From DAMCZI01 sp032095175 (GTDB lineage: Bacteria; Bacillota; Clostridia; Clostridiales; Caloramatoraceae): a stretch of DNA of 64,000 nt. This document shows, one piece after another, positions 1-8,968 of the stretch (position 1 is its first letter; each line of letters begins with the position of its first letter). A program made the position numbers and the translations under genes. The stretch is taken from NCBI GenBank assembly GCA_032095175.1, contig DAMCZI010000006.1, positions 86,438-150,437 on the forward strand. The letters run 5' to 3'. The notes beneath the pieces were generated by a model that saw only the letters and a program-made list of their open reading frames with translations, was not told where the DNA came from and made no database searches.

Positions 1-1125
1 GCTTATATCGTGTACTCCATTTCTATCATCGTAACAAGTTGTAAGATTTCTGACATCAAGCTCCTTTAGTGGTGTTTTTTCAATGCATTCATATTTAAAT
101 TTTTCCAAGTCTTTAAAGGCTCTCAAATCGCTGTGTGCAATCAGTTCTTTTTCATTCTGCTTCCCAACAAGCTCAATGATACGATCATATGAAACCTCTG
201 CCTGCTTTGATTCAGATACCAGCTCAATAATCCTATCCACACAATCTGCAAGAGTTCCTAGATAATAAACAAACATACTGAAATCACCTATAGGGAACTC
301 TCCCTGCATCATACTTCTAGCAACAACAAGCATCATTATAGCTGTACCAATATATACCGTGCTGCCTGTGATAGCCTGAAGGCTTGATTCAAACAGCTTA
401 TCCTTTAGCATAATATCAAGCCTTTTCTTATTCATTTTTTCATAATGTTTCAAAACACTGTCATGAGCACCAGATATTTTGATTGTCTGAACAAGGTTTG
501 CTACATCACTTATTGTCTCACTTACCTTTTCATGAATTTCACGGTTTGCCTTACGGTTCCCCTTGATTTTCTTTGAAGCAGTACGTATTATAAATATTGC
601 CAGGGATAGAGGAACAAATATATATATCGTTACTCTCCAATTGATTATCAGCAATGATGAGACAGCGATCAAAGAATACACCACATATCCAGACACCTCT
701 GCCAGAAGCTCAGCCGGGAAAGCACAGGCTGAAACATCATCATCAAGAATTTCAAAGGCCTTTTCTGATTTACCAACAATGTTTTTGATATTTTTCTGCT
801 TATATATGATTTTCATTATATTGTTTCTCAATAGATTTTCATAATAAAATCCTTGCACATTATCCATTAATGCACATATTGTTATAGCAATGATTCTTAT
901 CAACGCAACTCCAATAATTCCTGCAAGGAACAGCTTCACTCCCGATAAAACATTTGTGCCACTGCGTACCCCTGTTTCAACAGAATTCAAAATTTCACGC
1001 ACAAAATACGCTGTCGCTGCACTGTGTGTAAAAATTATTATGTTAAAGAAAAAGCTTGTGATAAAAATCCATGGTCTATACCCTAGTAAACGCCGGGATA
1101 GTTTATAAAATCCAGATTCTCTCAT
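1..1125 (-). CDS. ABC transporter, transmembrane half with truncated ATPase (partial, runs off window)
   Basis: The frame is open from an ATG at 1125 to the window edge (about 375 codons). The visible part is an ABC type-1 exporter membrane domain: hydrophobic segments near residues 15-45, 60-85, 135-185 and 245-290, with the usual charged cytoplasmic loops, ending at the first strands of the nucleotide-binding domain (ELDVRNLTTCYDDRNG). The catalytic motifs lie outside the window. Its ATG overlaps the TGA stop of the upstream ABC gene (ATGA), so the two are translationally coupled and probably form a heterodimeric exporter. Substrate unknown; peptide, drug or lipid are all possible for this fold. 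Confidence 0.85.
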   Translation of the reverse strand, partial: MRESGFYKLSRRLLGYRPWIFITSFFFNIIIFTHSAATAYFVREILNSVETGVRSGTNVLSGVKLFLAGIIGVALIRIIAITICALMDNVQGFYYENLLRNNIMKIIYKQKNIKNIVGKSEKAFEILDDDVSACAFPAELLAEVSGYVVYSLIAVSSLLIINWRVTIYIFVPLSLAIFIIRTASKKIKGNRKANREIHEKVSETISDVANLVQTIKISGAHDSVLKHYEKMNKKRLDIMLKDKLFESSLQAITGSTVYIGTAIMMLVVARSMMQGEFPIGDFSMFVYYLGTLADCVDRIIELVSESKQAEVSYDRIIELVGKQNEKELIAHSDLRAFKDLEKFKYECIEKTPLKELDVRNLTTCYDDRNGVHDIS

Positions 1126-2870
1126 TTAATGTCACCTCTATTTTCAGCTTCTATCGCTCTGCAAAGGCCGTAAAACCTGCTTGCTTCATCCTTTTCCAGT
1201 TCTTCTTTCCTGCCGTATTCAACTATACTTCCATCTTTAAGTATCATTATGTTGTCAGTCCATCTCAATGCTGAAAGTTTATGTGCAATGGTAATTACTG
1301 TTCTTTGTTCTGTAAGAACATCAAGAGCTGAAAGGATTCTCTGTTCAGTTACATAATCTAATCGTGAGGAGATTTCATCCAGAATAACTATTGCCGGGTC
1401 TTTTAAAAACAAGCGTATTATAGAAATCAGCTGTGCCTCACCTGCAGATAGATTATTTTGCCCCATCTCAAGATATGTATCAAGCCCTTCAGGAAACTTT
1501 TCGAACCATTGCTTAAGTCCTATCTGCTCTATGGCATTCTCTATTGCTGTATCTGAAAAATCTTCGTTATATAATGTGATATTGTCGCGCAAAGTTCCAT
1601 GTAGAAATTGAACATCTTGAGTGCAATACGCAATTACATTGCTTAAGCTTTCACCTTTCAACTCCTTTACACTGACTCCGTTCAACAGTATCTCACCATT
1701 TTGAAACTCATACAGTCTTGCCAAAAGCTTTGCCAGGGTAGTTTTGCCACAACCTGTCTCCCCCATGATACCCAGCCTTTCACCAGACTTCAACTCAAAG
1801 GAAATATCATGAAGAACATCATTATCCTTGGAATACCCAAAGCTCAGGTTCTTTACTGTAAGCGTGATATTTCTACCATCTGTTTCACATGTACCTTCAG
1901 CAATTCCACTCTCAATGTCCAATATTTCCTTAACTCTTATAAGCCCAGCCTTTGCTTCTTGCAGACTAGTGAAATTATGTCTGAATTCCTGAATAGGACC
2001 ATATATTAAATCTGAATATGTATAAATAAGATATACTGTTCCCAGTGTGATTAGACCTTTTTCCCACAGCATAACAGCGATACCTAAAGAAAGCACAGTA
2101 CCAATAGCATCAAGAATCGTTGATGAACTCCATAGCTTTGAGTACATCATCCCCCCAGGGAAGCTTTCCTTAAGTCGTTTTTTCATTGCCTCATTCAGGC
2201 TGTGAAGAGAATATTTCTCGGCGGCATTTGTTCGTACCTCAACAGCGTTATCTATTTTTTCTTTCATAATGCCATTAAATTTTGAAGCAGCTTCTGAACG
2301 CTTAACATATAATTTCATGCCGTAATCCTGTATTTTTTTGAAGACCCATACAGAAACAATACATAATACCAGCATTGCAACAGCAATAACTGGATTTTTC
2401 AGTGCCAATGCTATTAGAACACCAACCATAAAAATAGTACTTCCAACCAGCTTAAAAATAAGTACATAAAAATAGGAGAACAGCCCTTCTACATCCTCAT
2501 CCAACCTTGTTATTACCTCACCACTTGTCCACTTTTCATGATGTTCCATGTCCATTTTCAGAAAATGAGCCAATACATCTTTTCTAAAGGAGTTAGTAAT
2601 CTTCCAGCCGAAACGCTCTGCAAAATATGATTCAAATACACCAGCAGCCATCTTTAAAATAATTGTTCCTAAATAGATCAAAACTATCAAGCTGATATAT
2701 CCAAATGTTTTCCCAGCTTGAGCTGAATCAATAAAATAACTCAACACCTGGGGTGCAATGATTTGAAGCACAATATTGCTAATAAAAAATACCCCCAGCG
2801 ACATCATGGTTTTTCTTTGGCCTTTCAAGTATTTTATTATAAATAAACTAAAATATTTATTCCTTTTCAT
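1122..2870 (-). CDS. ABC transporter ATP-binding/permease protein (exporter half)
   Basis: A 582-residue fused exporter half-transporter with an N-terminal six-helix membrane domain (about residues 20-310) and a C-terminal ATPase. Visible motifs are Walker A GETGCGKTT, a signature that reads LSAGE rather than LSGGQ, Walker B with catalytic glutamate (IVILDE), D-loop SRLD and H-loop histidine (IAHKL). The variant signature is common in one half of heterodimeric exporters, which fits the overlapping second half-transporter downstream. An AGAGGTG ribosome site precedes the ATG. The exported substrate cannot be read from the sequence. Confidence 0.9.
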   Translation of the reverse strand: MKRNKYFSLFIIKYLKGQRKTMMSLGVFFISNIVLQIIAPQVLSYFIDSAQAGKTFGYISLIVLIYLGTIILKMAAGVFESYFAERFGWKITNSFRKDVLAHFLKMDMEHHEKWTSGEVITRLDEDVEGLFSYFYVLIFKLVGSTIFMVGVLIALALKNPVIAVAMLVLCIVSVWVFKKIQDYGMKLYVKRSEAASKFNGIMKEKIDNAVEVRTNAAEKYSLHSLNEAMKKRLKESFPGGMMYSKLWSSSTILDAIGTVLSLGIAVMLWEKGLITLGTVYLIYTYSDLIYGPIQEFRHNFTSLQEAKAGLIRVKEILDIESGIAEGTCETDGRNITLTVKNLSFGYSKDNDVLHDISFELKSGERLGIMGETGCGKTTLAKLLARLYEFQNGEILLNGVSVKELKGESLSNVIAYCTQDVQFLHGTLRDNITLYNEDFSDTAIENAIEQIGLKQWFEKFPEGLDTYLEMGQNNLSAGEAQLISIIRLFLKDPAIVILDEISSRLDYVTEQRILSALDVLTEQRTVITIAHKLSALRWTDNIMILKDGSIVEYGRKEELEKDEASRFYGLCRAIEAENRGDIK

Positions 2871-2952
2871 ACTACACCTCTATTCTATATACGAAGTAAA
2901 TCTTCTAATATATACCATATATATTTTAACACCCAGGGTACTCTGTTGAAAT

Positions 2953-2979
2953 CCCATAAACAATTATCAATCAAACTTG
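2953..2979. repeat. Imperfect direct repeat, left copy
   Basis: The stretch TAAACAATTATCAATCAAAC followed by TTGAG recurs at 4272-4297 as TAAACGATTACTAATTAAAC followed by TTGAG, in the same orientation. The two copies bracket the GNAT gene and the frameshifted ORF (about 1.3 kb). Seen directly; no transposase or target-site duplication could be identified. Confidence 0.4.
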
Positions 2980-2984
2980 AGACT

Positions 2985-3271
2985 CTAAGTGGTACAGAAG
3001 GGAGAATAAGCAAATCCAGAATTTTTTAAGACTGTACCCATATCCTTATAGTTAAAACAGAAAAAAGAAGAAGAATCTCCATCATCAAAAGATTCTCCTT
3101 CTAAATCCTGTATTCTCCAATCATAGGTTGGAATTCCGCTGAATGGGCCAACATCACTATAGGGCTTTATAATCACATTTTTTTTTGGCTATCATCAAAA
3201 GGTCGTATAAATGGATGGGTTTCAAACAAAATATGGCTACCACCCTGAGCATAACTATTTTGATATCTCAT
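2985..3271 (-). pseudogene. Frameshifted small ORF of unknown function downstream of GNAT
   Basis: An ATG at 3271 overlaps the end of the GNAT gene and opens a frame beginning MRYQNSYAQGG that stops after a run of nine A (minus strand; T run at 3178-3186). The next frame continues from the same point (VIIKPYSDVGPF...) to a stop at 2985. One extra A would join them into a single protein of about 95 residues. The run could be a real mutation, a sequencing error or a slippage site. The joined protein has no family I recognise; it is acidic and aromatic-rich. Confidence 0.45.
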
Positions 3272-4172
3272 AATAGAATCTATTTATTTCATTTACATGG
3301 CCTAATTTACCATACAGACTTATAGCAATCTTACTCATCCCAGTAATATATGCTCTTTTAATACCATGCTTCGAAAGGTCTTGCATACATTTTATCAAGA
3401 CATTTTTAGCAAATCCCTTCTGTCTAAAACCACTATGAGTACAAACTCTTTCTATTTCAGCATTGTTGTTAACATAATCTATGAATGCTTCACAACCAGA
3501 AATATGTGTCCCATCTTCGTTCATTATGAACATATCAAATTCTGGTTTGTATATTGGACTCTCACGTGCATATTCGGATGCAAGAAGATCAATTTTATTT
3601 ACACACTCTTGTTTTCTAAATGCATTTAACTGCATTCTTCTATTGCCTACGGGATCATAATTATCTTTCATATTAGAAAAGGTATACCCCATAGGTAACT
3701 CATTGTTCGTATCAATAGCCTTATCACAATCAAAAGCTCGGGTTACCTCACATACTCCTTTTGAGACAAACCCATTATTCTCAAGAACACTAATTTCATA
3801 ATCCTGATTTTCAACAACCTCAGTATAAAGTAATCCATCCCTATTGCTCCAATTACTCTTTACCCAATTCAATATTTCGTCATATAAAAATGGATATTGG
3901 TCTACTGCAAATATATAAAACATATTATCTCCCTCTTCAGAAATTGCAAACCCTACTAGGTTATCAAAATGATCAAACCATAGGTGAGCATTTTTTCTAT
4001 AAAAATTAGGGAAAAACCTTTTTTCGCTCCACAAACCATATTTCCAATCAATTATTCTTCCTAAACTCCATACAAAGTAATCCTTTTTTTTAGTATTATC
4101 CTCAATAATAAATTGAAGCATTTTATCAAAATCCTTGCTTTCAATAATAAAATCTCTATTTGTTAATCGCAT
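3255..4172 (-). CDS. GNAT family N-acetyltransferase
   Basis: A 305-residue protein. The C-terminal 120 residues carry the acetyl-CoA-binding fold: strand IERVCTHSGFRQKGFAKNVL (the Q/R-x-x-G-x-A/G pyrophosphate loop appears as RQKGFA) followed by GIKRAYITGMSKIAISLYGK and the LYGKLGH tail typical of GNATs. The N-terminal 150 residues are probably a degenerate second GNAT lobe or substrate domain. AGGAGTGATAGT precedes the ATG. The acceptor substrate is unknown. It overlaps a frameshifted small ORF downstream. Confidence 0.8.
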   Translation of the reverse strand: MRLTNRDFIIESKDFDKMLQFIIEDNTKKKDYFVWSLGRIIDWKYGLWSEKRFFPNFYRKNAHLWFDHFDNLVGFAISEEGDNMFYIFAVDQYPFLYDEILNWVKSNWSNRDGLLYTEVVENQDYEISVLENNGFVSKGVCEVTRAFDCDKAIDTNNELPMGYTFSNMKDNYDPVGNRRMQLNAFRKQECVNKIDLLASEYARESPIYKPEFDMFIMNEDGTHISGCEAFIDYVNNNAEIERVCTHSGFRQKGFAKNVLIKCMQDLSKHGIKRAYITGMSKIAISLYGKLGHVNEINRFYYEISK

Positions 4173-4271
4173 ACTATCACTCCTATTATTTTTAAAAAGA
4201 AATTAAATCCAAATCTGTATATTTCTTATCGATGAGTATATTATAGCAATTTAGATTCTCCTTAGAAAGCC

Positions 4272-4297
4272 TGTAAACGATTACTAATTAAACTTGA
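4272..4297. repeat. Imperfect direct repeat, right copy
   Basis: Partner of the repeat at 2953-2979, about 85 percent identical over 25 bases by eye. It lies just upstream of the GNAT promoter region. Confidence 0.4.
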
Positions 4298-4307
4298 GCA
4301 TAAAAAG

Positions 4308-4383
4308 AGTGGCGGCTATATAAGTTATAACTTATATGGCTGCCACTACTTAAAATGGCAGTGGATACAATATATCCACTGCC
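4308..4383 (+). promoter_or_regulatory. Tandem hairpins in the leader of the ABC-2 exporter operon
   Basis: The 465-base gap 4173-4637 contains two strong adjacent dyads. The first (4308-4347) is a 40-base palindrome, AGTGGCGGCTATATAAGTTA against its complement, with two deviations that become G-U pairs only in plus-strand RNA. The second (4357-4367 with 4373-4383) pairs GGCAGTGGATA with TATCCACTGCC around a five-base loop. A small third dyad, ACTCCT-TTT-AGGAGT, lies near 4540. No strong T-run follows the first two. They may be an attenuator or a terminator/REP-like pair. Confidence 0.5.
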
Positions 4384-4637
4384 TAATAAATACCAAATCA
4401 ATCAAAAATCCTATTTTAGATAAAAGAAAAGTAAGCCCCTCTATGTGGCATCAACTATATATATAACTTATCCCAAAAGCGTCAACTTGTCAAGATATTT
4501 TTTAAAAAATCAAGAAAAGGCAGGAAAATTATTTTTAACTCCTTTTAGGAGTATACCACTATGCCCCTGCACATTTCTATTTTAGCCCTAACTAGGTTAA
4601 TATTAATAGGCAAATGAAAATATGGAGGTGAATCATA

Positions 4638-5621
4638 ATGCCACAAATTGAACTAAAAAACATATGCAAAACCTTTAAGGTTTCCGAGAGACCTGAAGGA
4701 CGCTTTGGAATGCTTAGAGGTGCTTTTGTACGTAAAACAAAGATCGTTAAGGCACTTGAAGGAATAAGCTTTAACATTGATGAGGGTGAGCTTGTTGGTT
4801 ATATTGGTCCTAATGGTGCTGGAAAATCTACAACAGTTAAGGTTATGAGTGGAATACTGACTCCTGAAAGTGGCAGCTGTACTATTATGAAGCGCACACC
4901 CTGGAAGGAACGTGTAGCTCACGTCTCTCAAATTGGTGTTGTATTTGGTCAGCGAAGTCAGCTTTGGTGGGACGTTCCGGTGAGTGATTCCTTTGATGTA
5001 TTAAAGGATATCTATAACATATCCACATCGAATTATTCAAAACGTTTATCTGAACTGGTTGAAACTCTTGATATATCTGCCTTTCTTAAAACGCCTGTAA
5101 GGCAACTCTCCTTAGGTCAGCGTATGCGATGTGAAATTGCAGCCTCCCTATTACACAGTCCGCGAATACTTTTCCTTGATGAACCAACAATTGGTCTTGA
5201 TGCAGTATCTAAGCTTGCTCTAAGAGAGTTTTTAAAAAATGAGAACCAGAAAAATGGTGTCACTATGATTCTTACAACACATGATATGGATGATATTGAA
5301 TCCCTATGCAACCGTGTAATGGTTATCGGTCATGGGCAGCTTTTGTTTGATGGTAACCTGGAAGGCTTAAAGGAGCAATATGCCCCACTTAAGCGAATAC
5401 GTGCAACAATTGATGGAAATATTAAAGAGTTCCCAATTGAAGGTGCCGAAAGTATAAAGGTTGAAGGAAATACTTGGACAGTAATGTTTAATCCTCTAAA
5501 AGTTGCAGCCTATAATATGATTGAGCGTCTAGCACAAAAGCTCCCTATTAAGGATATCGACATTGAAGAAGAGAATATCGATGAAATAATCGCTTCAATG
5601 TATAAGGAGATGTGCTTATGA
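4638..5621 (+). CDS. ABC-2 type exporter ATP-binding protein
   Basis: A 327-residue ATPase with Walker A GPNGAGKST (about residues 57-65), signature LSLGQRMRCE, Walker B ILFLDEPT and H-loop TTHDM. It is longer than a minimal ABC ATPase. The C-terminal 90 residues after the DGNLEGLKEQY region form the extra domain found in the COG4586 branch, whose members pair with two different six-helix permeases exactly as here. The ribosome site GGAGGTGA lies 8 bases before the ATG. The stop overlaps the start of the first permease. It would energise export; the substrate is not predictable (viologen, drug and lipid exporters are known in this branch). Confidence 0.9.
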   Translation: MPQIELKNICKTFKVSERPEGRFGMLRGAFVRKTKIVKALEGISFNIDEGELVGYIGPNGAGKSTTVKVMSGILTPESGSCTIMKRTPWKERVAHVSQIGVVFGQRSQLWWDVPVSDSFDVLKDIYNISTSNYSKRLSELVETLDISAFLKTPVRQLSLGQRMRCEIAASLLHSPRILFLDEPTIGLDAVSKLALREFLKNENQKNGVTMILTTHDMDDIESLCNRVMVIGHGQLLFDGNLEGLKEQYAPLKRIRATIDGNIKEFPIEGAESIKVEGNTWTVMFNPLKVAAYNMIERLAQKLPIKDIDIEEENIDEIIASMYKEMCL

Positions 5622-6466
5622 TGAATAACAAAAATAGAATAAAATCCAACATAAAGGCTTGCTTATCTCTGTTTAGAATTAAAACTGCATCAAGCTTTCA
5701 ATACCGTATGGCTGGGTTTGCTGGAGCAACAACAAGCATATTCTGGGTACTAATTGAAATAACTGTTTATACAATATTCTATACCTATGCAAACAATAGA
5801 GGCTCAGGAATTATAGGAACACTTACCCTTAAACAGGTAGTATCCTATGCCTGGCTAACACAAGTACTTTTTTTAATGCAGCCTATGAATATTGACAGTG
5901 AAATATTAAATAAAATAACAAGCGGGGATGTTGGAATAGAAATGTGCCGTCCACTGGATTTATATTTCCACTGGTTTTCAAAAACAGCAGCCTCAAGATT
6001 AACCCCACTACTTTGGCGTGGTTCAATCGTTTTAATAGTTGGTATGCTTATGCCTGCATCATATAGATTGTCTATGCCTGCATCCTTCCCAGGATTTTTA
6101 TGCATGCTCTTATCCATTTTAAGTGCACTTTTGCTGTGTACCTCCTATGCAATGCTTATATGTGCCGTGCGTCTTAGCATTACATGGGGAGATGGGCCAA
6201 CATCTATAATGATGCTTATTGGCATGGTATTGTCCGGCGGTTATTTACCCCTTCAGCTCTGGCCTAAATTTATGCAGAGATTTTTACTTATTCAGCCCTT
6301 TGCTGGATATCTGGATATTCCTCTACGTTTTTATATTGGAACAATGCTTCCAAAGGATGCCTTCCTGGCCATCGGATTACAGCTAATATGGGTAGCTATT
6401 TTTATAATAACAGGCAGAATGTTAATGTCTAGAAAACTAAAAACTATTATAGTTCAAGGGGGTTAA
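5618..6466 (+). CDS. ABC-2 type exporter permease 1
   Basis: About 282 residues with six predicted membrane helices, of the COG4587 type that accompanies COG4586 ATPases. The long frame opens at a GTG at 5612, but AAGGAG at 5604-5609 places the start at the ATG at 5618, whose ATGA overlaps the ATPase stop. The motif MCRPLDLYFHW between helices 2 and 3 resembles the coupling region of this family. It forms a heteromeric channel with the next gene. Confidence 0.85.
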   Translation: MMNNKNRIKSNIKACLSLFRIKTASSFQYRMAGFAGATTSIFWVLIEITVYTIFYTYANNRGSGIIGTLTLKQVVSYAWLTQVLFLMQPMNIDSEILNKITSGDVGIEMCRPLDLYFHWFSKTAASRLTPLLWRGSIVLIVGMLMPASYRLSMPASFPGFLCMLLSILSALLLCTSYAMLICAVRLSITWGDGPTSIMMLIGMVLSGGYLPLQLWPKFMQRFLLIQPFAGYLDIPLRFYIGTMLPKDAFLAIGLQLIWVAIFIITGRMLMSRKLKTIIVQGG

Positions 6467-6469
6467 ACT

Positions 6470-7258
6470 ATGCGTCAAATAAAGCTATATTTTAAATACA
6501 TCCGCTTAAACTTCCTTTCAGGCTTGCAATACAAGGGATGGCCTATTATGGTTTTCCAGGTGCTGCTTGTTGTTGTAACCGACCCACTTGGCTTGATTCT
6601 ACTCTTTTCCCGTTTCGGAAGTATAGGTGCTTGGTCCATTGAGAAAATACTTCTCATATATGCAATGGCAATAACGAGCTCTGGTCTTGCTGAAACTTTT
6701 TGTCGAGGCTTTGATTATTTCCCCTGGCATATGATACGCTCCGGTGATTTTGACCGTGTTTTATTAAGGCCTTCATCCTTATTTGTGCAGGTAGCAGGCT
6801 CCTACTTTCACATTCATAGACTTTCAAGGGTTATAAGCGGCATAGGTGCTATCATATGGTGTCTAGTAAAATTAGGAGTACACCCAACCATACTAAATAT
6901 GACAATAATCATACTTGCACTTATTGGCGGATTTTTAGCATACACAGGAATTTTTATAATGACTTCTGGACTTGCTTTCTTTACAATACAAGGGCTGGAC
7001 TGGATATATATTTTTACAAATGCAAGCTATCAAATTACTCGTATACCTATGGATTATATGCCAAAGGTATTAAAAAATCTTTTCACCTTTTTTATGCCAA
7101 TGCTGGTTATAAGCTACTACCCTGCCTCTGCTGCCTGCGGCTGGGGAGAAAGCTACCTTAAGGGTTTCTGTGCCCTTCCTGCAGGCCTAATGTTCTTTAT
7201 ATTTTCAACCTTCATATGGAACTTTGGAGTTAGACATTATAAAAGTACAGGAAATTAA
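6470..7258 (+). CDS. ABC-2 type exporter permease 2
   Basis: A 262-residue, six-helix protein of the COG3694 type. Like its partner it has a conserved amphipathic loop (RSGDFDRVLLRPSS) that probably contacts the ATPase. It starts four bases after the previous stop behind AAGGGGG. The three genes form one transcription unit that ends near 7258, facing the convergent sugar operon. Confidence 0.85.
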   Translation: MRQIKLYFKYIRLNFLSGLQYKGWPIMVFQVLLVVVTDPLGLILLFSRFGSIGAWSIEKILLIYAMAITSSGLAETFCRGFDYFPWHMIRSGDFDRVLLRPSSLFVQVAGSYFHIHRLSRVISGIGAIIWCLVKLGVHPTILNMTIIILALIGGFLAYTGIFIMTSGLAFFTIQGLDWIYIFTNASYQITRIPMDYMPKVLKNLFTFFMPMLVISYYPASAACGWGESYLKGFCALPAGLMFFIFSTFIWNFGVRHYKSTGN

Positions 7259-7263
7259 ATAAT

Positions 7264-7320
7264 AAAAAATCCATGTATGGAACAAATGGGGAAAAACTTT
7301 ATCATTTATTCCATACATGG
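7264..7320. terminator. Convergent terminator between ABC-2 and sugar operons
   Basis: CCATGTATGGAACAAATG (7271-7288) pairs with CATTTATTCCATACATGG (7303-7320), an 18-bp stem with one mismatch. On the minus strand the stem is followed by ATTTTTTATT, a proper intrinsic terminator for the sugar operon. On the plus strand the U-run is absent but the stem may still serve the ABC operon. Confidence 0.7.
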
Positions 7321-7508
7321 CTCATTATTATAATTAAGAACTTTTGGTTTAAGATCTCTAATATCAAATTCATTTATTGATATTAGCACTGCTAAAGAAT
7401 ATAATTCCTAACATTAATTCTAAACTACGACTTATACCATTAAGTAAAGGCGTTTTACTATTATTGTAGGAATTAATAATGCAATAGTTTGCTTATTACA
7501 CACTCTGT

Positions 7509-8150
7509 TTAATTAAATAATGCTTTGATGTAATCTGTAACTTCGTTATCTTTTGCATTAGCAAAGAATAATTCTTTAAATTCTTTATAGTCTAGGATGC
7601 TTTTTAAATATTTTTTATCCATATTCTTATAAGCTTCTATCACTGGATATTGGGAAGCATATTTAATATTTGTATACATTGCTTTTCTGCTGCGTGCTTC
7701 TCCTTCAGCATAGATTTCTGGATATCCTTTTCCAAATTCTTGAGCAAATAGTTTCTCAAATACATATCTCAAATTAATTTCAGCACCCCATCCAAAGCCC
7801 TGACCAAATGGCATGCTTATAGCATTACCTGCATTTACTTGTGTAAATAAATAAGCATCTAATGGTGTATTCACATATCCACATGTAATGTTTGAAAAAG
7901 CATTACATGACATTGATGCACCTTGACCAGTTCCACATCCAGTAACCACAAAGTCTACTGCTTCACTAGCCAATAAAATACTTGCTATTACACCTATTTG
8001 AATATAGTTGATTTCATGCTCATCTTTTTCACTGTACATACCATAGTTTTGAACTGTGTGTCCTTTTTTTTCTGCTTCCTCTTTCAATACGGAATATATT
8101 AAACTATTTTTATCTGCTTGAGAATCTTCATTAATTAATGCAATTTTCAT
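7509..8150 (-). CDS. RpiB/LacA/LacB-family sugar-phosphate isomerase
   Basis: A 213-residue protein, longer than RpiB or LacA/LacB (about 140-170). The N-terminal two thirds have the RpiB fold: MKIALINEDSQADKN, then the phosphate-binding loop VTGCGTGQGASMSCN, equivalent to the GSGIGMS loop with its catalytic cysteine region, then ITCGYVNT. The C-terminal extension (about 60 residues) is specific to a longer subgroup. It is the last gene of the operon and is expected to interconvert an aldose phosphate and a ketose phosphate made from the PTS sugar. The exact substrate is unknown. Confidence 0.8.
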   Translation of the reverse strand: MKIALINEDSQADKNSLIYSVLKEEAEKKGHTVQNYGMYSEKDEHEINYIQIGVIASILLASEAVDFVVTGCGTGQGASMSCNAFSNITCGYVNTPLDAYLFTQVNAGNAISMPFGQGFGWGAEINLRYVFEKLFAQEFGKGYPEIYAEGEARSRKAMYTNIKYASQYPVIEAYKNMDKKYLKSILDYKEFKELFFANAKDNEVTDYIKALFN

Positions 8151-8164
8151 TATAATCCCTCTTT

Positions 8165-8968
8165 CTAGAACATTCCTATTAATGCACCTAAAATACCAAA
8201 TAAAATTATACCTGCTAGTATTTTTGTTACTTTAACATCTTTCTTCAATAAATAGAAAACGAATAAGGTAGATAATAAAGGTAATAAGTTAGGTATAATC
8301 CCATTGATTGTTTCAAGTAAGCTTACTTTATTAAATGTTACTGCTAAAGGTACATTTACTGTAGTTGCAACCATCCCACCAATAACCATTAAGCCTAGAA
8401 TAGATGCACCCTTGAAAACCTTCTCCATAATACCGGACTCTTCTACCTTGCTTAAGAAAGAAGTTCCCAATTTATAACCTTTAAATACTAAATAGTAACG
8501 TGCTGCAAAGTTAGGAATGTTAAATAATATTAAATATAGTATAGGCCCTAATACATTACCTTTTAAAGCTAATGAACAGCCTAATCCAGCAGCAATTACA
8601 CGTAGTGTTCCAAAGAAGAATGAGTCGCCAATAGCTGATAAAGGTCCCATTAATCCTACTTTTACGGCATTGATAGAATCAGTATCAAAATTTTCATCAT
8701 TTGCATTTTGTTCTTCCATAGCTGCAGAAATACTTAATAATAAAGTACAGATAAATGGAGTGATGTTATTAAATTCCAAATGTCTTTTTAAAGCCTTAGA
8801 CATTTCTTCCTTCTTATCACCATATAACTTTCTTAGCACTGGCATTAATGACCATGCCCAACCTAAGTTTAATTGTCTTTCATAGTTGAAGGAAGAGTTA
8901 TAAGCGATAGATCTAAAAAATACTTTCTTTAAATCCTTTTTTGTAATTTCTTTATTAGAAGTCATCAT
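8165..8968 (-). CDS. PTS mannose-family transporter subunit IID
   Basis: About 267 residues of IID type: the N-terminal signature TKKDLKKVFFRSIAYNSSFNYERQ, then LGWAWSLMPVLRKLY and GLMGPLSAIGDSFFFG, all typical of ManZ/LevG. The long frame begins at 8995, but AAGGGGAT places translation at the ATG pair at 8968/8965, overlapping the last codons of IIC. With IIC it forms the membrane channel of the phosphotransferase system. Confidence 0.92.
   Translation of the reverse strand: MMTSNKEITKKDLKKVFFRSIAYNSSFNYERQLNLGWAWSLMPVLRKLYGDKKEEMSKALKRHLEFNNITPFICTLLLSISAAMEEQNANDENFDTDSINAVKVGLMGPLSAIGDSFFFGTLRVIAAGLGCSLALKGNVLGPILYLILFNIPNFAARYYLVFKGYKLGTSFLSKVEESGIMEKVFKGASILGLMVIGGMVATTVNVPLAVTFNKVSLLETINGIIPNLLPLLSTLFVFYLLKKDVKVTKILAGIILFGILGALIGMF

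Noticed and set aside
4308..4383. Known riboswitch upstream of the ABC-2 operon
   Set aside because: No conserved core of any class I can recall; only hairpins are visible.
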